From assembly GCF_036588685.1 (NCBI RefSeq), contig NC_086373.1, positions 496,001 through 560,000 on the forward strand: a stretch of 64,000 nt of DNA, read 5' to 3'. Position 1 is the stretch's first letter. Every line of letters starts with the position of its first letter. The notes beneath the pieces are model-generated. The model worked only from the letters and a program-made list of their open reading frames with translations, was not told the origin of the DNA and ran no database searches. A program made the translations under genes and the position numbers. The DNA is from Mytilus trossulus (Eukaryota > Mollusca > Bivalvia > Mytilida > Mytilidae). Below, piece by piece: positions 11,001 to 26,000 of the stretch.

Positions 11001-14000
11001 CAGAGACAATCAGGTATTTTAGCTGTCTTGTTATAACAACATATGAAACATACAGAGACAATCAGGTATTTTAGCTTATAACAACATATGAAACATACAG
11101 AGACAATCAGGTATTTTAGCTGTCTTGTTATAACAACATATGAAACATACAGAGACAATCAGGTATTTTAGCTTATAACAACATATGAAACATACAGAGA
11201 CAATCAGGTATTTTAGCTGTCTTGTTATAACAACATATGAAACATACAGAGACAATCAGGTATTTTAGCTTATAACAACATATGAAACATACAGAGACAA
11301 TCAGGTATTTTAGCTTATAACAACATATGAAACATACAGAGACAATCAGGTATTTTAGCTGTCTTGTTATAACAACATATGAAACATACAGAGACAATCA
11401 GGTATTTTAGCTGTCTTGTTATAACAACATATGAAACATACAGAGACAATCAGGTATTTTAGCTTATAACAACATATGAAACATACAGAGACAATCAGGT
11501 ATTTTAGCTGTCTTGTTATAACAACATATGAAACATACAGAGACAATCAGGTATTTTAGCTTATAACAACATATGAAACATACAGAGACAATCAGGTATT
11601 TTAGCTGTCTTGTTATAACAACATATGAAACATACAGAGACAATCAGGTATTTTAGCTTATAACAACATATGAAACATACAGAGACAATCAGGTATTTTA
11701 GCTTATAACAACATATGAAACATACAGAGACAATCAGGTATTTTAGCTTATAACAACATATGAAACATACAGAGACAATCAGGTATTTTAGCTGTCTTGT
11801 TATAACAACATATGAAACATACAGAGACAATCAGGTATTTTAGCTGTCCTGTGTTAACAACATATGAAACATACAGAGACAATCAGGTATTATAGCTGTC
11901 TTGTTATAACAACATATGAAACATACAGAGACAATCAGGTATTTTAGCTTATAACAACATATGAAACATACAGAGACAATCAGGTATTTTAGCTTATAAC
12001 AACATATGAAACATACAGAGACAATCAGGTATTTTAGCTTATAACAACATATGAAACATACAGAGACAATCAGGTATTTTAGCTTATAACAACATATGAA
12101 ACATACAGAGACAATCAGGTATTTTAGCTGTCTTGTTATAACAACATATGAAACATACAGAGACAATCAGGTATTTTAGCTTATAACAACATATGAAACA
12201 TACAGAGACAATCAGGTATTTTAGCTTATAACAACATATGAAACATACAGAGACAATCAGGTATTTTAGCTTATAACAACATATGAAACATACAGAGACA
12301 ATCAGGTATTTTAGCTGTCTTGTTATAACAACATATGAAACATACAGAGACAATCAGGTATTTTAGCTTATAACAACATATGAAACATACAGAGACAATC
12401 AGGTATTTTAGCTGTCTTGTTATAACAACATATGAAACATACAGAGACAATCAGGTATTTTAGCTTATAACAACATATGAAACATACAGAGACAATCAGG
12501 TATTTTAGCTTATAACAACATATGAAACATACAGAGACAATCAGGTATTTTAGCTGTCTTGTTATAACAACATATGAAACATACAGAGACAATCAGGTAT
12601 TTTAGCTGTCTTGTTATAACAACATATGAAACATACAGAGACAATCAGGTATTTTAGCTGTCTTGTTATAACAACATATGAAACATACAGAGACAATCAG
12701 GTATTTTAGCTGTCTTGTTATAACAACATATGAAACATACAGAGACAATCAGGTATTTTAGCTGTCTTGTTATAACAACATATGAAACATACAGAGACAA
12801 TCAGGTATTTTAGCTTATAACAACATATGAAACATACAGAGACAATCAGGTATTTTAGCTGTCTTGTTATAACAACATATGAAACATACAGAGACAATCA
12901 GGTATTTTAGCTGTCTTGTTATAACAACATATGAAACATACAGAGACAATCAGGTATTTTAGCTTATAACAACATATGAAACATACAGAGACAATCAGGT
13001 ATTTTAGCTGTCTTGTTATAACAACATATGAAACATACAGAGACAATCAGGTATGTTAGCTTTCTTGTTATAACAACATATGAAACATACAGAGACAATC
13101 AGGTATTTTAGCTTATAACAACATATGAAACATACAGAGACAATCAGGTATTTTAGCTGTCTTGTTATAACAACATATGAAACATACAGAGACAATCAGG
13201 TATTTAGCTGATAACAACATATGAAACATACAGAGACAATCAGGTATTTAGCTGTCTTGTTATAACAACATATGAAACATACAGAGACAATCAGGTATTT
13301 TAGCTTATAACAACATATGAAACATACAGAGACAATCAGGTATTTTAGCTGTCCTGTGTTAACAACATATGAAACATACAGAGACAATCAGGTATTATAG
13401 CTGTCTTGTTATAACAACATATGAAACATACAGAGACAATCAGGTATTTTAGCTTATAACAACATATGAAACATACAGAGACAATCAGGTATTTTAGCTT
13501 ATAACAACATATGAAACATACAGAGACAATCAGGTATTTTAGCTTATAACAACATATGAAACATACAGAGACAATCAGGTATTTTAGCTGTCTTGTTATA
13601 ACAACATATGAAACATACAGAGACAATCAGGTATTTTAGCTTATAACAACATATGAAACATACAGAGACAATCAGGTATTTTAGCTTATAACATATGAAA
13701 CATACAGAGACAATCAGGTATTTTAGCTGTCTTGTTATAACAACATATGAAACATACAGAGACAATCAGGTATTTTAGCTGTCTTGTTATAACAACATAT
13801 GAAACATACAGAGACAATCAGGTATTTTAGCTGTCTTGTTATAACAACATATGAAACATACAGAGACAATCAGGTATTTTAGCTGTCTTGTTATAACAAC
13901 ATATGAAACATACAGAGACAATCAGGTATTTTAGCTGTCTTGTTATAACAACATATGAAACATACAGAGACAATCAGGTATTTTAGCTTATAACAACATA

Positions 14001-17000
14001 TGAAACATACAGAGACAATCAGGTATTTTAGCTGTCTTGTTATAACAACATATGAAACATACAGAGACAATCAGGTATTTTAGCTGTCTTGTTATAACAA
14101 CATATGAAACATACAGAGACAATCAGGTATTTAGCTTATAACAACATATGAAACATACAGAGACAATCAGGTATTTTAGCTGTCTTGTTATAACAACATA
14201 TGAAACATACAGAGACAATCAGGTATGTTAGCTTTCTTGTTATAACAACATATGAAACATACAGAGACAATCAGGTATTTTAGCTTATAACAACATATGA
14301 AACATACAGAGACAATCAGGTATTTTAGCTGTCTTGTTATAACAACATATGAAACATACAGAGACAATCAGGTATTTTAGGCTGATAACAACATATGAAA
14401 CATACAGAGACAATCAGGTATTTTAGCTGTCTTGTTATAACAACATATGAAACATACAGAGACAATCAGGTATTTTAGCTTATAACAACATATGAAACAT
14501 ACAGAGACAATCAGGTATTTTAGCTGTCCTGTGTTAACAACATATGAAACATACAGAGACAATCAGGTATTATAGCTGTCTTGTTATAACAACATATGAA
14601 ACATACAGAGACAATCAGGTATTTTAGCTTATAACAACATATGAAACATACAGAGACAATCAGGTATTTTAGCTTATAACAACATATGAAACATACAGAG
14701 ACAATCAGGTATTTTAGCTTATAACAACATATGAAACATACAGAGACAATCAGGTATTTTAGCTGTCTTGTTATAACAACATATGAAACATACAGAGACA
14801 ATCAGGTATTTTAGCTTATAACAACATATGAAACATACAGAGACAATCAGGTATTTTAGCTGTCTTGTTATAACAACATATGAAACATACAGAGACAATC
14901 AGGTATTTTAGCTTATAACAACATATGAAACATACAGAGACAATCAGGTATTTTAGCTGTCTTGTTATAACAACATATGAAACATACAGAGACAATCAGG
15001 TATTTTAGCTTATAACAACATATGAAACATACAGAGACAATCAGGTATTTTAGCTGTCTTGTTATAACAACATATGAAACATACAGAGACAATCAGGTAT
15101 TTTAGCTGTCTTGTTATAACAACATATGAAACATACAGAGACAATCAGGTATTTTAGCTTATAACAACATATGAAACATACAGAGACAATCAGGTATTTT
15201 AGCTGTCTTGTTATAACAACATATGAAACATACAGAGACAATCAGGTATTTTAGCTTATAACAACATATGAAACATACAGAGACAATCAGGTATTTTAGC
15301 TGTCTTGTTTTAACAACATATGAAACATACAGAGACAATCAGGTATTTTAGCTGTCTTGTTATAACAACATATGAAACATACAGAGACAATCAGGTATTT
15401 TAGCTGTCTTGTTATAACAACATATGAAACATACAGAGACAATCAGGTATTTTAGCTTATAACTACATATGAAACATACAGAGACAATCAGGTATTTTAG
15501 CTGTCTTGTTATAACAACATATGAAACATACAGAGACAATCAGGTATTTTAGCTGTCTTGTTATAACAACATATGAAACATACAGAGACAATCAGGTATT
15601 TTAGCTGTCTTGTTATAACAACATATGAAACATACAGAGACAATCAGGTATTTTAGCTATCTTGTTATAACAACATATGAAACATACAGAGACAATCAGG
15701 TATTTTAGCTGTCTTGTTTTAACAACATATGAAACATACAGAGACAATCAGGTATTTAAGCTGTCTTGTTATAACAACATATGAAATATACAGAGACAAT
15801 CAGGTATTATAGCTGTCTTGTTATAACAACATATGAAACATACAGAGACAATCAGGTATTTTAGCTGTCTTGTTATAACAACATATGAAACATACAGAGA
15901 CAATCAGGTATTATAGCTGTCTTGTTATAACAACATATGAAACATACAGAGACAATCAGGTATTATAGCTGTCTTGTTATAACAACATATGAAACATACA
16001 GAGACAATCAGGTATTTTAGCTGTCTTGTTATAACAACATATGAAACATACAGAGACAATCAGGTATTTTAGCTGTCTTGTTATAACAACATATGAAACA
16101 TACAGAGACAATCAGGTATTTTAGCTGTCTTGTTTTAACAACATATGAAACATACAGAGACAATCAGGTATTTAAGCTGTCTTGTTATAACAACGTATGA
16201 AACATACAGAGACAATCAGGTATTTTAGCTGTCTTGTTATAACAACATATGAAACATACAGAGACAATCAGGTATTATAGCTGTCTTGTTTTAACAACAT
16301 ATGAAACATACAGAGACAATCAGGTATTTAAGCTGTCTTGTTATAACAACGTATGAAACATACAGAGACAATCAGGTATTTTAGCTGTCTTGTTATAACA
16401 ACATATGAAACATACAGAGACAATCAGGTATTTTAGCTGTCTTGTTATAACAACATATGAAACATACAGAGACAATCAGGTATTTTAGCTGTCTTGTTAT
16501 AACAACATATGAAACATACAGAGACAATCAGGTATTTTAGCTGTCTTGTTTTAACAACATATGAAACATACAGAGACAATCAGGTATTTAAGCTGTCTTG
16601 TTATAACAACGTATGAAACATACAGAGACAATCAGGTATTTTAGCTGTCTTGTTATAACAACATATGAAACATACAGAGACAATCAGGTATTATAGCTGT
16701 CTTGTTTTAACAACATATGAAACATACAGAGACAATCAGGTATTTAAGCTGTCTTGTTATAACAACGTATGAAACATACAGAGACAATCAGGTATTTTAG
16801 CTGTCTTGTTATAACAACATATGAAACATACAGAGACAATCAGGTATTTTAGCTGTCTTGTTTTAACAACATATGAAACATACAGAGACAATCAGGTATT
16901 TAAGCTGTCTTGTTATAACAACGTATGAAACATACAGAGACAATCAGGTATTTTAGCTGTCTTGTTATAACAACATATGAAACATACAGAGACAATCAGG

Positions 17001-20000
17001 TATGTTAACTGTCTTGTTATAACAACATATGAAACATACAGAGACAATCAGGTATTTTAGCTGTCTTGTTATAACAACATATGAAACATACAGAGACAAT
17101 CAGGTATTTTAGCTGTCTTGTTATAACAACGTATGAAATATACAGAGACAATCAGGTATTTTAGCTTATAACTACATATGAAACATACAGAGACAATCGG
17201 GTATTTTAGCTGTCTTGTTATAACAACGTATGAAATATACAGAGACAATCAGGTATTTTAGCTGTCTTGTTATAACAACATATGAAACATACAGAGACAA
17301 TCAGGTATTATAGCTGTCTTGTTATAACAACATATGAAACATACAGAGACAATCAGGTATTATAGCTGTCTTGTTATAACAACATATGAAACATACAGAG
17401 ACAATCAGGTATTTTAGCTATAACAACATATGAAACATACAGAGACAATCAGGTATTTTAGCTGTCTTGTTATAACAACATATGAAACATACAGAGACAA
17501 TCAGGTATTTTAGCTGTCTTGTTATAACAACATATGAAATATACAGAGACAATCAGGTATTATAGCTGTCTTGTTATAACAACATATGAAACATACAGAG
17601 ACAATCAGGTATTATAGCTGTCTTGTTATAACAACATATGAAACATACAGAGACAATCAGGTATTATAGCTGTCTTGTTATAACAACATATGAAACATAC
17701 AGAGACAATCAGGTATTTTAGCTGTCTTGTTATAACAACATATGAAATATACAGAGACAATCAGGTATTTTAGCTGTCTTGTTATAACAACATATGAAAC
17801 ATACAGAGACAATCAGGTATTTAAGCTGTCTTGTTATAACAACGTATGAAACATACAGAGACAATCAGGTATTTTAGCTGTCTTGTTATAACAACATATG
17901 AAACATACAGAGACAATCAGGTATTTTAGCTGTCTTGTGTTAACAACATATGAAACATACAGAGACAATCAGGTATTATAGCTGTCTTGTGTTAACAACA
18001 TATGAAACATACAGAGACAATCAGGTATTATAGCTGTCTTGTTATAACAACATATGAAACATACAGAGACAATCAGGTATTATAGCTGTCTTGTTATAAC
18101 AACATATGAAACATACAGAGACAATCAGGTATTTTAGCTGTCTTGTTATAACAACATATGAAACATACAGAGACAATCAGGTATTTAAGCTGTCTTGTTA
18201 TAACAACATATGAAATATACAGAGACAATCAGGTATTTTAGCTGTCTTGTTATAACAACGTATGAAACATACAGAGACAATCAGGTATTTTAGCTGTCTT
18301 GTTATAACAACATATGAAACATACAGAGACAATCAGGTATTTAAGCTGTCTTGTTATAACAACATATGAAATATACAGAGACAATCAGGTATTTTAGCTG
18401 TCTTGTTATAACAACGTATGAAACATACAGAGACAATCAGGTATTTTAGCTGTCTTGTTATAACAACATATGAAACATACAGAGACAATCAGGTATTATA
18501 GCTGTCTTGTTATAACAACATATGAAACATACAGAGACAATCAGGTATTTTAGCTGTCTTGTTATAACAACATATGAAACATACAGAGACAATCAGGTAT
18601 TATAGCTGTCTTGTTATAACAACATATGAAACATACAGAGACAATCAGGTATTTTAGCTGTCTTGTTATAACAACATATGAAATATACAGAGACAATCAG
18701 GTATTTTAGCTGTCTTGTTATAACAACATATGAAACATACAGAGACAATCAGGTATTTAAGCTGTCTTGTTATAACAACGTATGAAACATACAGAGACAA
18801 TCAGGTATTTTAGCTGTCTTGTTATAACAACATATGAAACATACAGAGACAATCAGGTATTATAGCTGTCTTGTTATAACAACATATGAAACATACAGAG
18901 ACAATCAGGTATTTTAGCTATAACAACATATGAAACATACAGAGACAATCAGGTATTTAAGCTGTCTTGTTATAACAACGTATGAAACATACAGAGACAA
19001 TCAGGTATTTTAGCTGTCTTGTTATAACAACATATGAAACATACAGATACAATCAGGTATTTTAGCTATAACAACATATGAAACATACAGAGACAATCAG
19101 GTATTATAGCTGTCTTGTTATAACAACATATGAAACATACAGAGACAATCAGGTATTTTAGCTGTCTTGTTATAACAACATATGAAACATACAGAGACAA
19201 TCAGGTATTTAAGCTGTCTTGTTATAACAACGTATGAAACATACAGAGACAATCAGGTATTTTAGCTGTCTTGTTATAACAACATATGAAACATACAGAG
19301 ACAATCAGGTATTTAAGCTGTCTTGTTATAGCAACGTATGAAACATACAGAGACAATCAGGTATTTTAGCTGTCTTGTTATAACAACATATGAAACATAC
19401 AGAGACAATCAGGTATTATAGCTGTCTTGTTATAACAACGTATGAAACATGCAGAGACAATCAGGTATTTTAGCTGTCTTGTTATAACAACATATGAAAC
19501 ATACAGAGACAATCAGGTATTTTAGCTGTCTTGTTATAACAACGTATGAAATATACAGAGACAATCAGGTATTTAAGCTGTCTTGTTATAACAACGTATG
19601 AAACATACAGAGACAATCAGGTATTTTAGCTGTCTTGTTATAACAACATATGAAACATACAGAGACAATCAGGTATTTTAGCTGTCTTGTTATAACAACA
19701 TATGAAACATACAGAGACAATCAGGTATTATAGCTGTCTTGTTATAACAACATATGAAACATACAGAGACAATCAGGTATTTTAGCTGTCTTGTTATAAC
19801 AACATATGAAACATACAGAGACAATCAGGTATTTTAGCTGTCTTGTTATAACAACATATGAAACATACAGAGACAATCAGGTATTTTAGCTGTCTTGTTT
19901 TAACAACATATGAAACATACAGAGACAATCAGGTATTTTAGCTTATAACAACATATGAAACATACAGAGACAATCAGGTATTTTAGCTATAACAACATAT

Positions 20001-23000
20001 TAAACATACAGAGACAATCAGGTATTTTAGCTTATAACAACATATGAAACATACAGAGACAATCAGGTATTTTAGCTATAACAACATATTAAACATACAG
20101 AGACAATCAGGTATTTTAGCTATAACAACATATGAAACATACAGAGACAATCAGGTATTTAAGCTGTCTTGTTATAACAACATATGAAACATACAGAGAC
20201 AATCAGGTATTTTAGCTGTCTTGTTATAACAACGTATGAAACATACAGAGACAATCAGGTATTATAGCTGTCTTGTTATAACAACATATGAAACATACAG
20301 AGACAATCAGGTATTTTAGCTGTCTTGTTATAACAACATATGAAACATACAGAGACAATCAGGTATTATAGCTGTCTTGTTATAACAACATATGAAACAT
20401 ACAGAGACAATCAGGTATTTTAGCTATCTTGTTATAACAACATATGAAACATACAGAGACAATCAGGTATTTTAGCTGTCTTGTTATAACAACATATGAA
20501 ACATACAGAGACAATCAGGTATTTTAGCTTATAACAACATATGAAACATACAGAGACAATCAGGTATTTTAGCTTATAACAACATATGAAACATACAGAG
20601 ACAATCAGGTATTTTAGCTATAACAACATATTAAACATACAGAGACAATCAGGTATTTTAGCTTATAACAACATATTAAACATACAGAGACAATCAGGTA
20701 TTTTAGCTTATAACAACATATTAAACATACAGAGACAATCAGGTATTTTAGCTATCTTGTTATAACAACATATGAAACATACAGAGACAATCAGGTATTT
20801 TAGCTGTCTTGTTTTAACAACATATGAAACATACAGAGACAATCAGGTATTATAGCTGTCTTGTTATAACAACATATGAAACATACAGAGACAATCAGGT
20901 ATTTTAGCTGTCTTGTTATAACAACATATGAAACATACAGAGACAATCAGGTATTTTAGCTTATAACAACATATGAAACATACAGAGACAATCAGGTATT
21001 TTAGCTGTCTTGTTATAACAACATATGAAACATACAGAGACAATCAGGTATTATAGCTGTCTTGTTATAACAACATATTAAACATACAGAGACAATCAGG
21101 TATTATAGCTGTCTTGTTATAACAACATATGAAACATACAGAGACAATCAGGTATTATAGCTGTCTTGTTATAACAACATATGAAACATACAGAGACAAT
21201 CAGGTATTTTAGCTGTCTTGTTATAACAACATATGAAACATACAGAGACAATCAGGTATTATAGCTTATAACAACATATGAAACATACAGAGACAATCAG
21301 GTATTATAGCTTATAACAACATATGAAACATACAGAGACAATCAGGTATTATAGCTTATAACAACATATGAAACATACAGAGACAATCAGGTATTTTAGC
21401 TTATAACAACATATGAAACATACAGAGACAATCAGGTATTATAGCTTATAACAACATATGAAACATACAGAGACAATCAGGTATTTTAGCTGTCTTGTTA
21501 TAACAACATATGAAACATACAGAGACAATCAGGTATTTTAGCTGTCTTGTTATAACAACGTATGAAACATACAGAGACAATCAGGTATTTTAGCTGTCTT
21601 GTTATAACAACATATGAAACATACAGAGACAATCAGGTATTTTAGCTTATAACAACATATGAAACATACAGAGACAATCAGGTATTTTAGCTATAACAAC
21701 ATATTAAACATACAGAGACAATCAGGTATTTTAGCTGTCTTGTTATAACAACATATTAAACATACAGAGACAATCAGGTATTTTAGCTTATAACAACATA
21801 TGAAACATACAGAGACAATCAGGTATTTTAGCTTATAACAACATATGAAACATACAGAGACAATCAGGTATTTTAGCTGTCTTGTTATAACAACATATGA
21901 AACATACAGAGACAATCAGGTATTTTAGCTGTCTTGTTATAACAACATATGAAACATACAGAGACAATCAGGTATTTTAGCTGTCTTGTTATAACAACGT
22001 ATGAAACATACAGAGACAATCAGGTATTTTAGCTGTCTTGTTATAACAACATATGAAACATACAGAGACAATCAGGTATTATAGCTGTCTTGTTATAACA
22101 ACATATGAAACATACAGAGACAATCAGGTATTTTAGCTGTCTTGTTATAACAACATATGAAACATACAGAGACAATCAGGTATTTTAGCTGTCTTGTTAT
22201 AACAACGTATGAAATATACAGAGACAATCAGGTATTTTAGCTGTCTTGTTATAACAACATATGAAACATACAGAGACAATCAGGTATTATAGCTGTCTTG
22301 TTATAACAACATATGAAACATACAGAGACAATCAGGTATTTTAGCTGTCTTGTTTTAACAACATATGAAACATACAGAGACAATCAGGTATTATAGCTGT
22401 CTTGTTATAACAACATATGAAACATACAGAGACAATCAGGTATTATAGCTGTCTTGTTATAACAACATATGAAACATACAGAGACAATCAGGTATTTTAG
22501 CTGTCTTGTTATAACAACATATGAAACATACAGAGACAATCAGGTATTATAGCTGTCTTGTTATAACAACATATGAAACATACAGAGACAATCAGGTATT
22601 ATAGCTGTCTTGTTATAACAACATATGAAACATACAGAGACAATCAGGTATTTTAGCTGTCTTGTTATAACAACATATGAAACATACAGAGACAATCAGG
22701 TATTTTAGCTGTCTTGTTATAACAACATATGAAACATACAGAGACAATCAGGTATTTTAGCTGTCTTGTTTTAACAACATATGAAACATACAGAGACAAT
22801 CAGGTATTTAAGCTGTCTTGTTATAACAACGTATGAAACATACAGAGACAATCAGGTATTTTAGCTGTCTTGTTATAACAACATATGAAACATACAGAGA
22901 CAATCAGGTATTATAGCTGTCTTGTTTTAACAACATATGAAACATACAGAGACAATCAGGTATTTAAGCTGTCTTGTTATAACAACGTATGAAACATACA

Positions 23001-26000
23001 GAGACAATCAGGTATTTTAGCTGTCTTGTTATAACAACATATGAAACATACAGAGACAATCAGGTATTTTAGCTGTCTTGTTATAACAACATATGAAACA
23101 TACAGAGACAATCAGGTATTTTAGCTGTCTTGTTATAACAACATATGAAACATACAGAGACAATCAGGTATTTTAGCTGTCTTGTTTTAACAACATATGA
23201 AACATACAGAGACAATCAGGTATTTAAGCTGTCTTGTTATAACAACGTATGAAACATACAGAGACAATCAGGTATTTTAGCTGTCTTGTTATAACAACAT
23301 ATGAAACATACAGAGACAATCAGGTATTATAGCTGTCTTGTTTTAACAACATATGAAACATACAGAGACAATCAGGTATTTAAGCTGTCTTGTTATAACA
23401 ACGTATGAAACATACAGAGACAATCAGGTATTTTAGCTGTCTTGTTATAACAACATATGAAACATACAGAGACAATCAGGTATTTTAGCTGTCTTGTTTT
23501 AACAACATATGAAACATACAGAGACAATCAGGTATTTAAGCTGTCTTGTTATAACAACGTATGAAACATACAGAGACAATCAGGTATTTTAGCTGTCTTG
23601 TTATAACAACATATGAAACATACAGAGACAATCAGGTATGTTAACTGTCTTGTTATAACAACATATGAAACATACAGAGACAATCAGGTATTTTAGCTGT
23701 CTTGTTATAACAACATATGAAACATACAGAGACAATCAGGTATTTTAGCTGTCTTGTTATAACAACGTATGAAATATACAGAGACAATCAGGTATTTTAG
23801 CTGTCTTGTTATAACAACATATGAAACATACAGAGACAATCGGGTATTTTAGCTGTCTTGTTATAACAACGTATGAAATATACAGAGACAATCAGGTATT
23901 TTAGCTGTCTTGTTATAACAACATATGAAACATACAGAGACAATCAGGTATTATAGCTGTCTTGTTATAACAACATATGAAACATACAGAGACAATCAGG
24001 TATTATAGCTGTCTTGTTATAACAACATATGAAACATACAGAGACAATCAGGTATTTTAGCTATAACAACATATGAAACATACAGAGACAATCAGGTATT
24101 TTAGCTGTCTTGTTATAACAACATATGAAACATACAGAGACAATCAGGTATTTTAGCTGTCTTGTTATAACAACATATGAAATATACACAGACAATCAGG
24201 TATTATAGCTGTCTTGTTATAACAACATATGAAACATACAGAGACAATCAGGTATTATAGCTGTCTTGTTATAACAACATATGAAACATACAGAGACAAT
24301 CAGGTATTATAGCTGTCTTGTTATAACAACATATGAAACATACAGAGACAATCAGATATTTTAGCTGTCTTGTTATAACAACATATGAAATATACAGAGA
24401 CAATCAGGTATTTTAGCTGTCTTGTTATAACAACATATGAAACATACAGAGACAATCAGGTATTTAAGCTGTCTTGTTATAACAACGTATGAAACATACA
24501 GAGACAATCAGGTATTTTAGCTGTCTTGTTATAACAACATATGAAACATACAGAGACAATCAGGTATTTAAGCTGTCTTGTTATAACAACATATGAAATA
24601 TACAGAGACAATCAGGTATTTTAGCTGTCTTGTTATAACAACGTATGAAACATACAGAGACAATCAGGTATTTTAGCTGTCTTGTTATAACAACATATGA
24701 AACATACAGAGACAATCAGGTATTTAAGCTGTCTTGTTATAACAACATATGAAATATACAGAGACAATCAGGTATTTTAGCTGTCTTGTTATAACAACGT
24801 ATGAAACATACAGAGACAATCAGGTATTTTAGCTGTCTTGTTATAACAACATATGAAACATACAGAGACAATCAGGTATTATAGCTGTCTTGTTATAACA
24901 ACATATGAAACATACAGAGACAATCAGGTATTTTAGCTGTCTTGTTATAACAACATATGAAACATACAGAGACAATCAGGTATTATAGCTGTCTTGTTAT
25001 AACAACATATGAAACATACAGAGACAATCAGGTATTTTAGCTGTCTTGTTATAACAACATATGAAATATACAGAGACAATCAGGTATTTTAGCTGTCTTG
25101 TTATAACAACATATGAAACATACAGAGACAATCAGGTATTTAAGCTGTCTTGTTATAACAACGTATGAAACATACAGAGACAATCAGGTATTTTAGCTGT
25201 CTTGTTATAACAACATATGAAACATACAGAGACAATCAGGTATTATAGCTGTCTTGTTATAACAACATATGAAACATACAGAGACAATCAGGTATTTTAG
25301 CTATAACAACATATGAAACATACAGAGACAATCAGGTATTTAAGCTGTCTTGTTATAACAACGTATGAAACATACAGAGACAATCAGGTATTTTAGCTGT
25401 CTTGTTATAACAACATATGAAACATACAGAGACAATCAGGTATTTTAGCTATAACAACATATGAAACATACAGAGACAATCAGGTATTATAGCTGTCTTG
25501 TTATAACAACATATGAAACATACAGAGACAATCAGGTATTATAGCTGTCTTGTTATAACAACGTATGAAACATACAGAGACAATCAGGTATTTTAGCTGT
25601 CTTGTTATAACAACATATGAAACATACAGAGACAATCAGGTATTTTAGCTGTCTTGTTATAACAACGTATGAAATATACAGAGACAATCAGGTATTTAAG
25701 CTGTCTTGTTATAACAACGTATGAAACATACAGAGACAATCAGGTATTTTAGCTGTCTTGTTATAACAACATATGAAACATACAGAGACAATCAGGTATT
25801 TTAGCTGTCTTGTTATAACAACATATGAAACATACAGAGACAATCAGGTATTATAGCTGTCTTGTTATAACAACATATGAAACATACAGAGACAATCAGG
25901 TATTTTAGCTGTCTTGTTATAACAACATATGAAACATACAGAGACAATCAGGTATTTTAGCTGTCTTGTTATAACAACATATGAAACATACAGAGACAAT

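Noticed and set aside
11173..14801. Series of minus-strand ORFs of 61-108 codons repeating a 15-residue pattern with CFICCY
   Set aside because: They appear only where 45-bp units (divisible by 3) run together and end where a 52-bp unit shifts the frame. They are by-products of the exon-derived array, with no independent coding signal.
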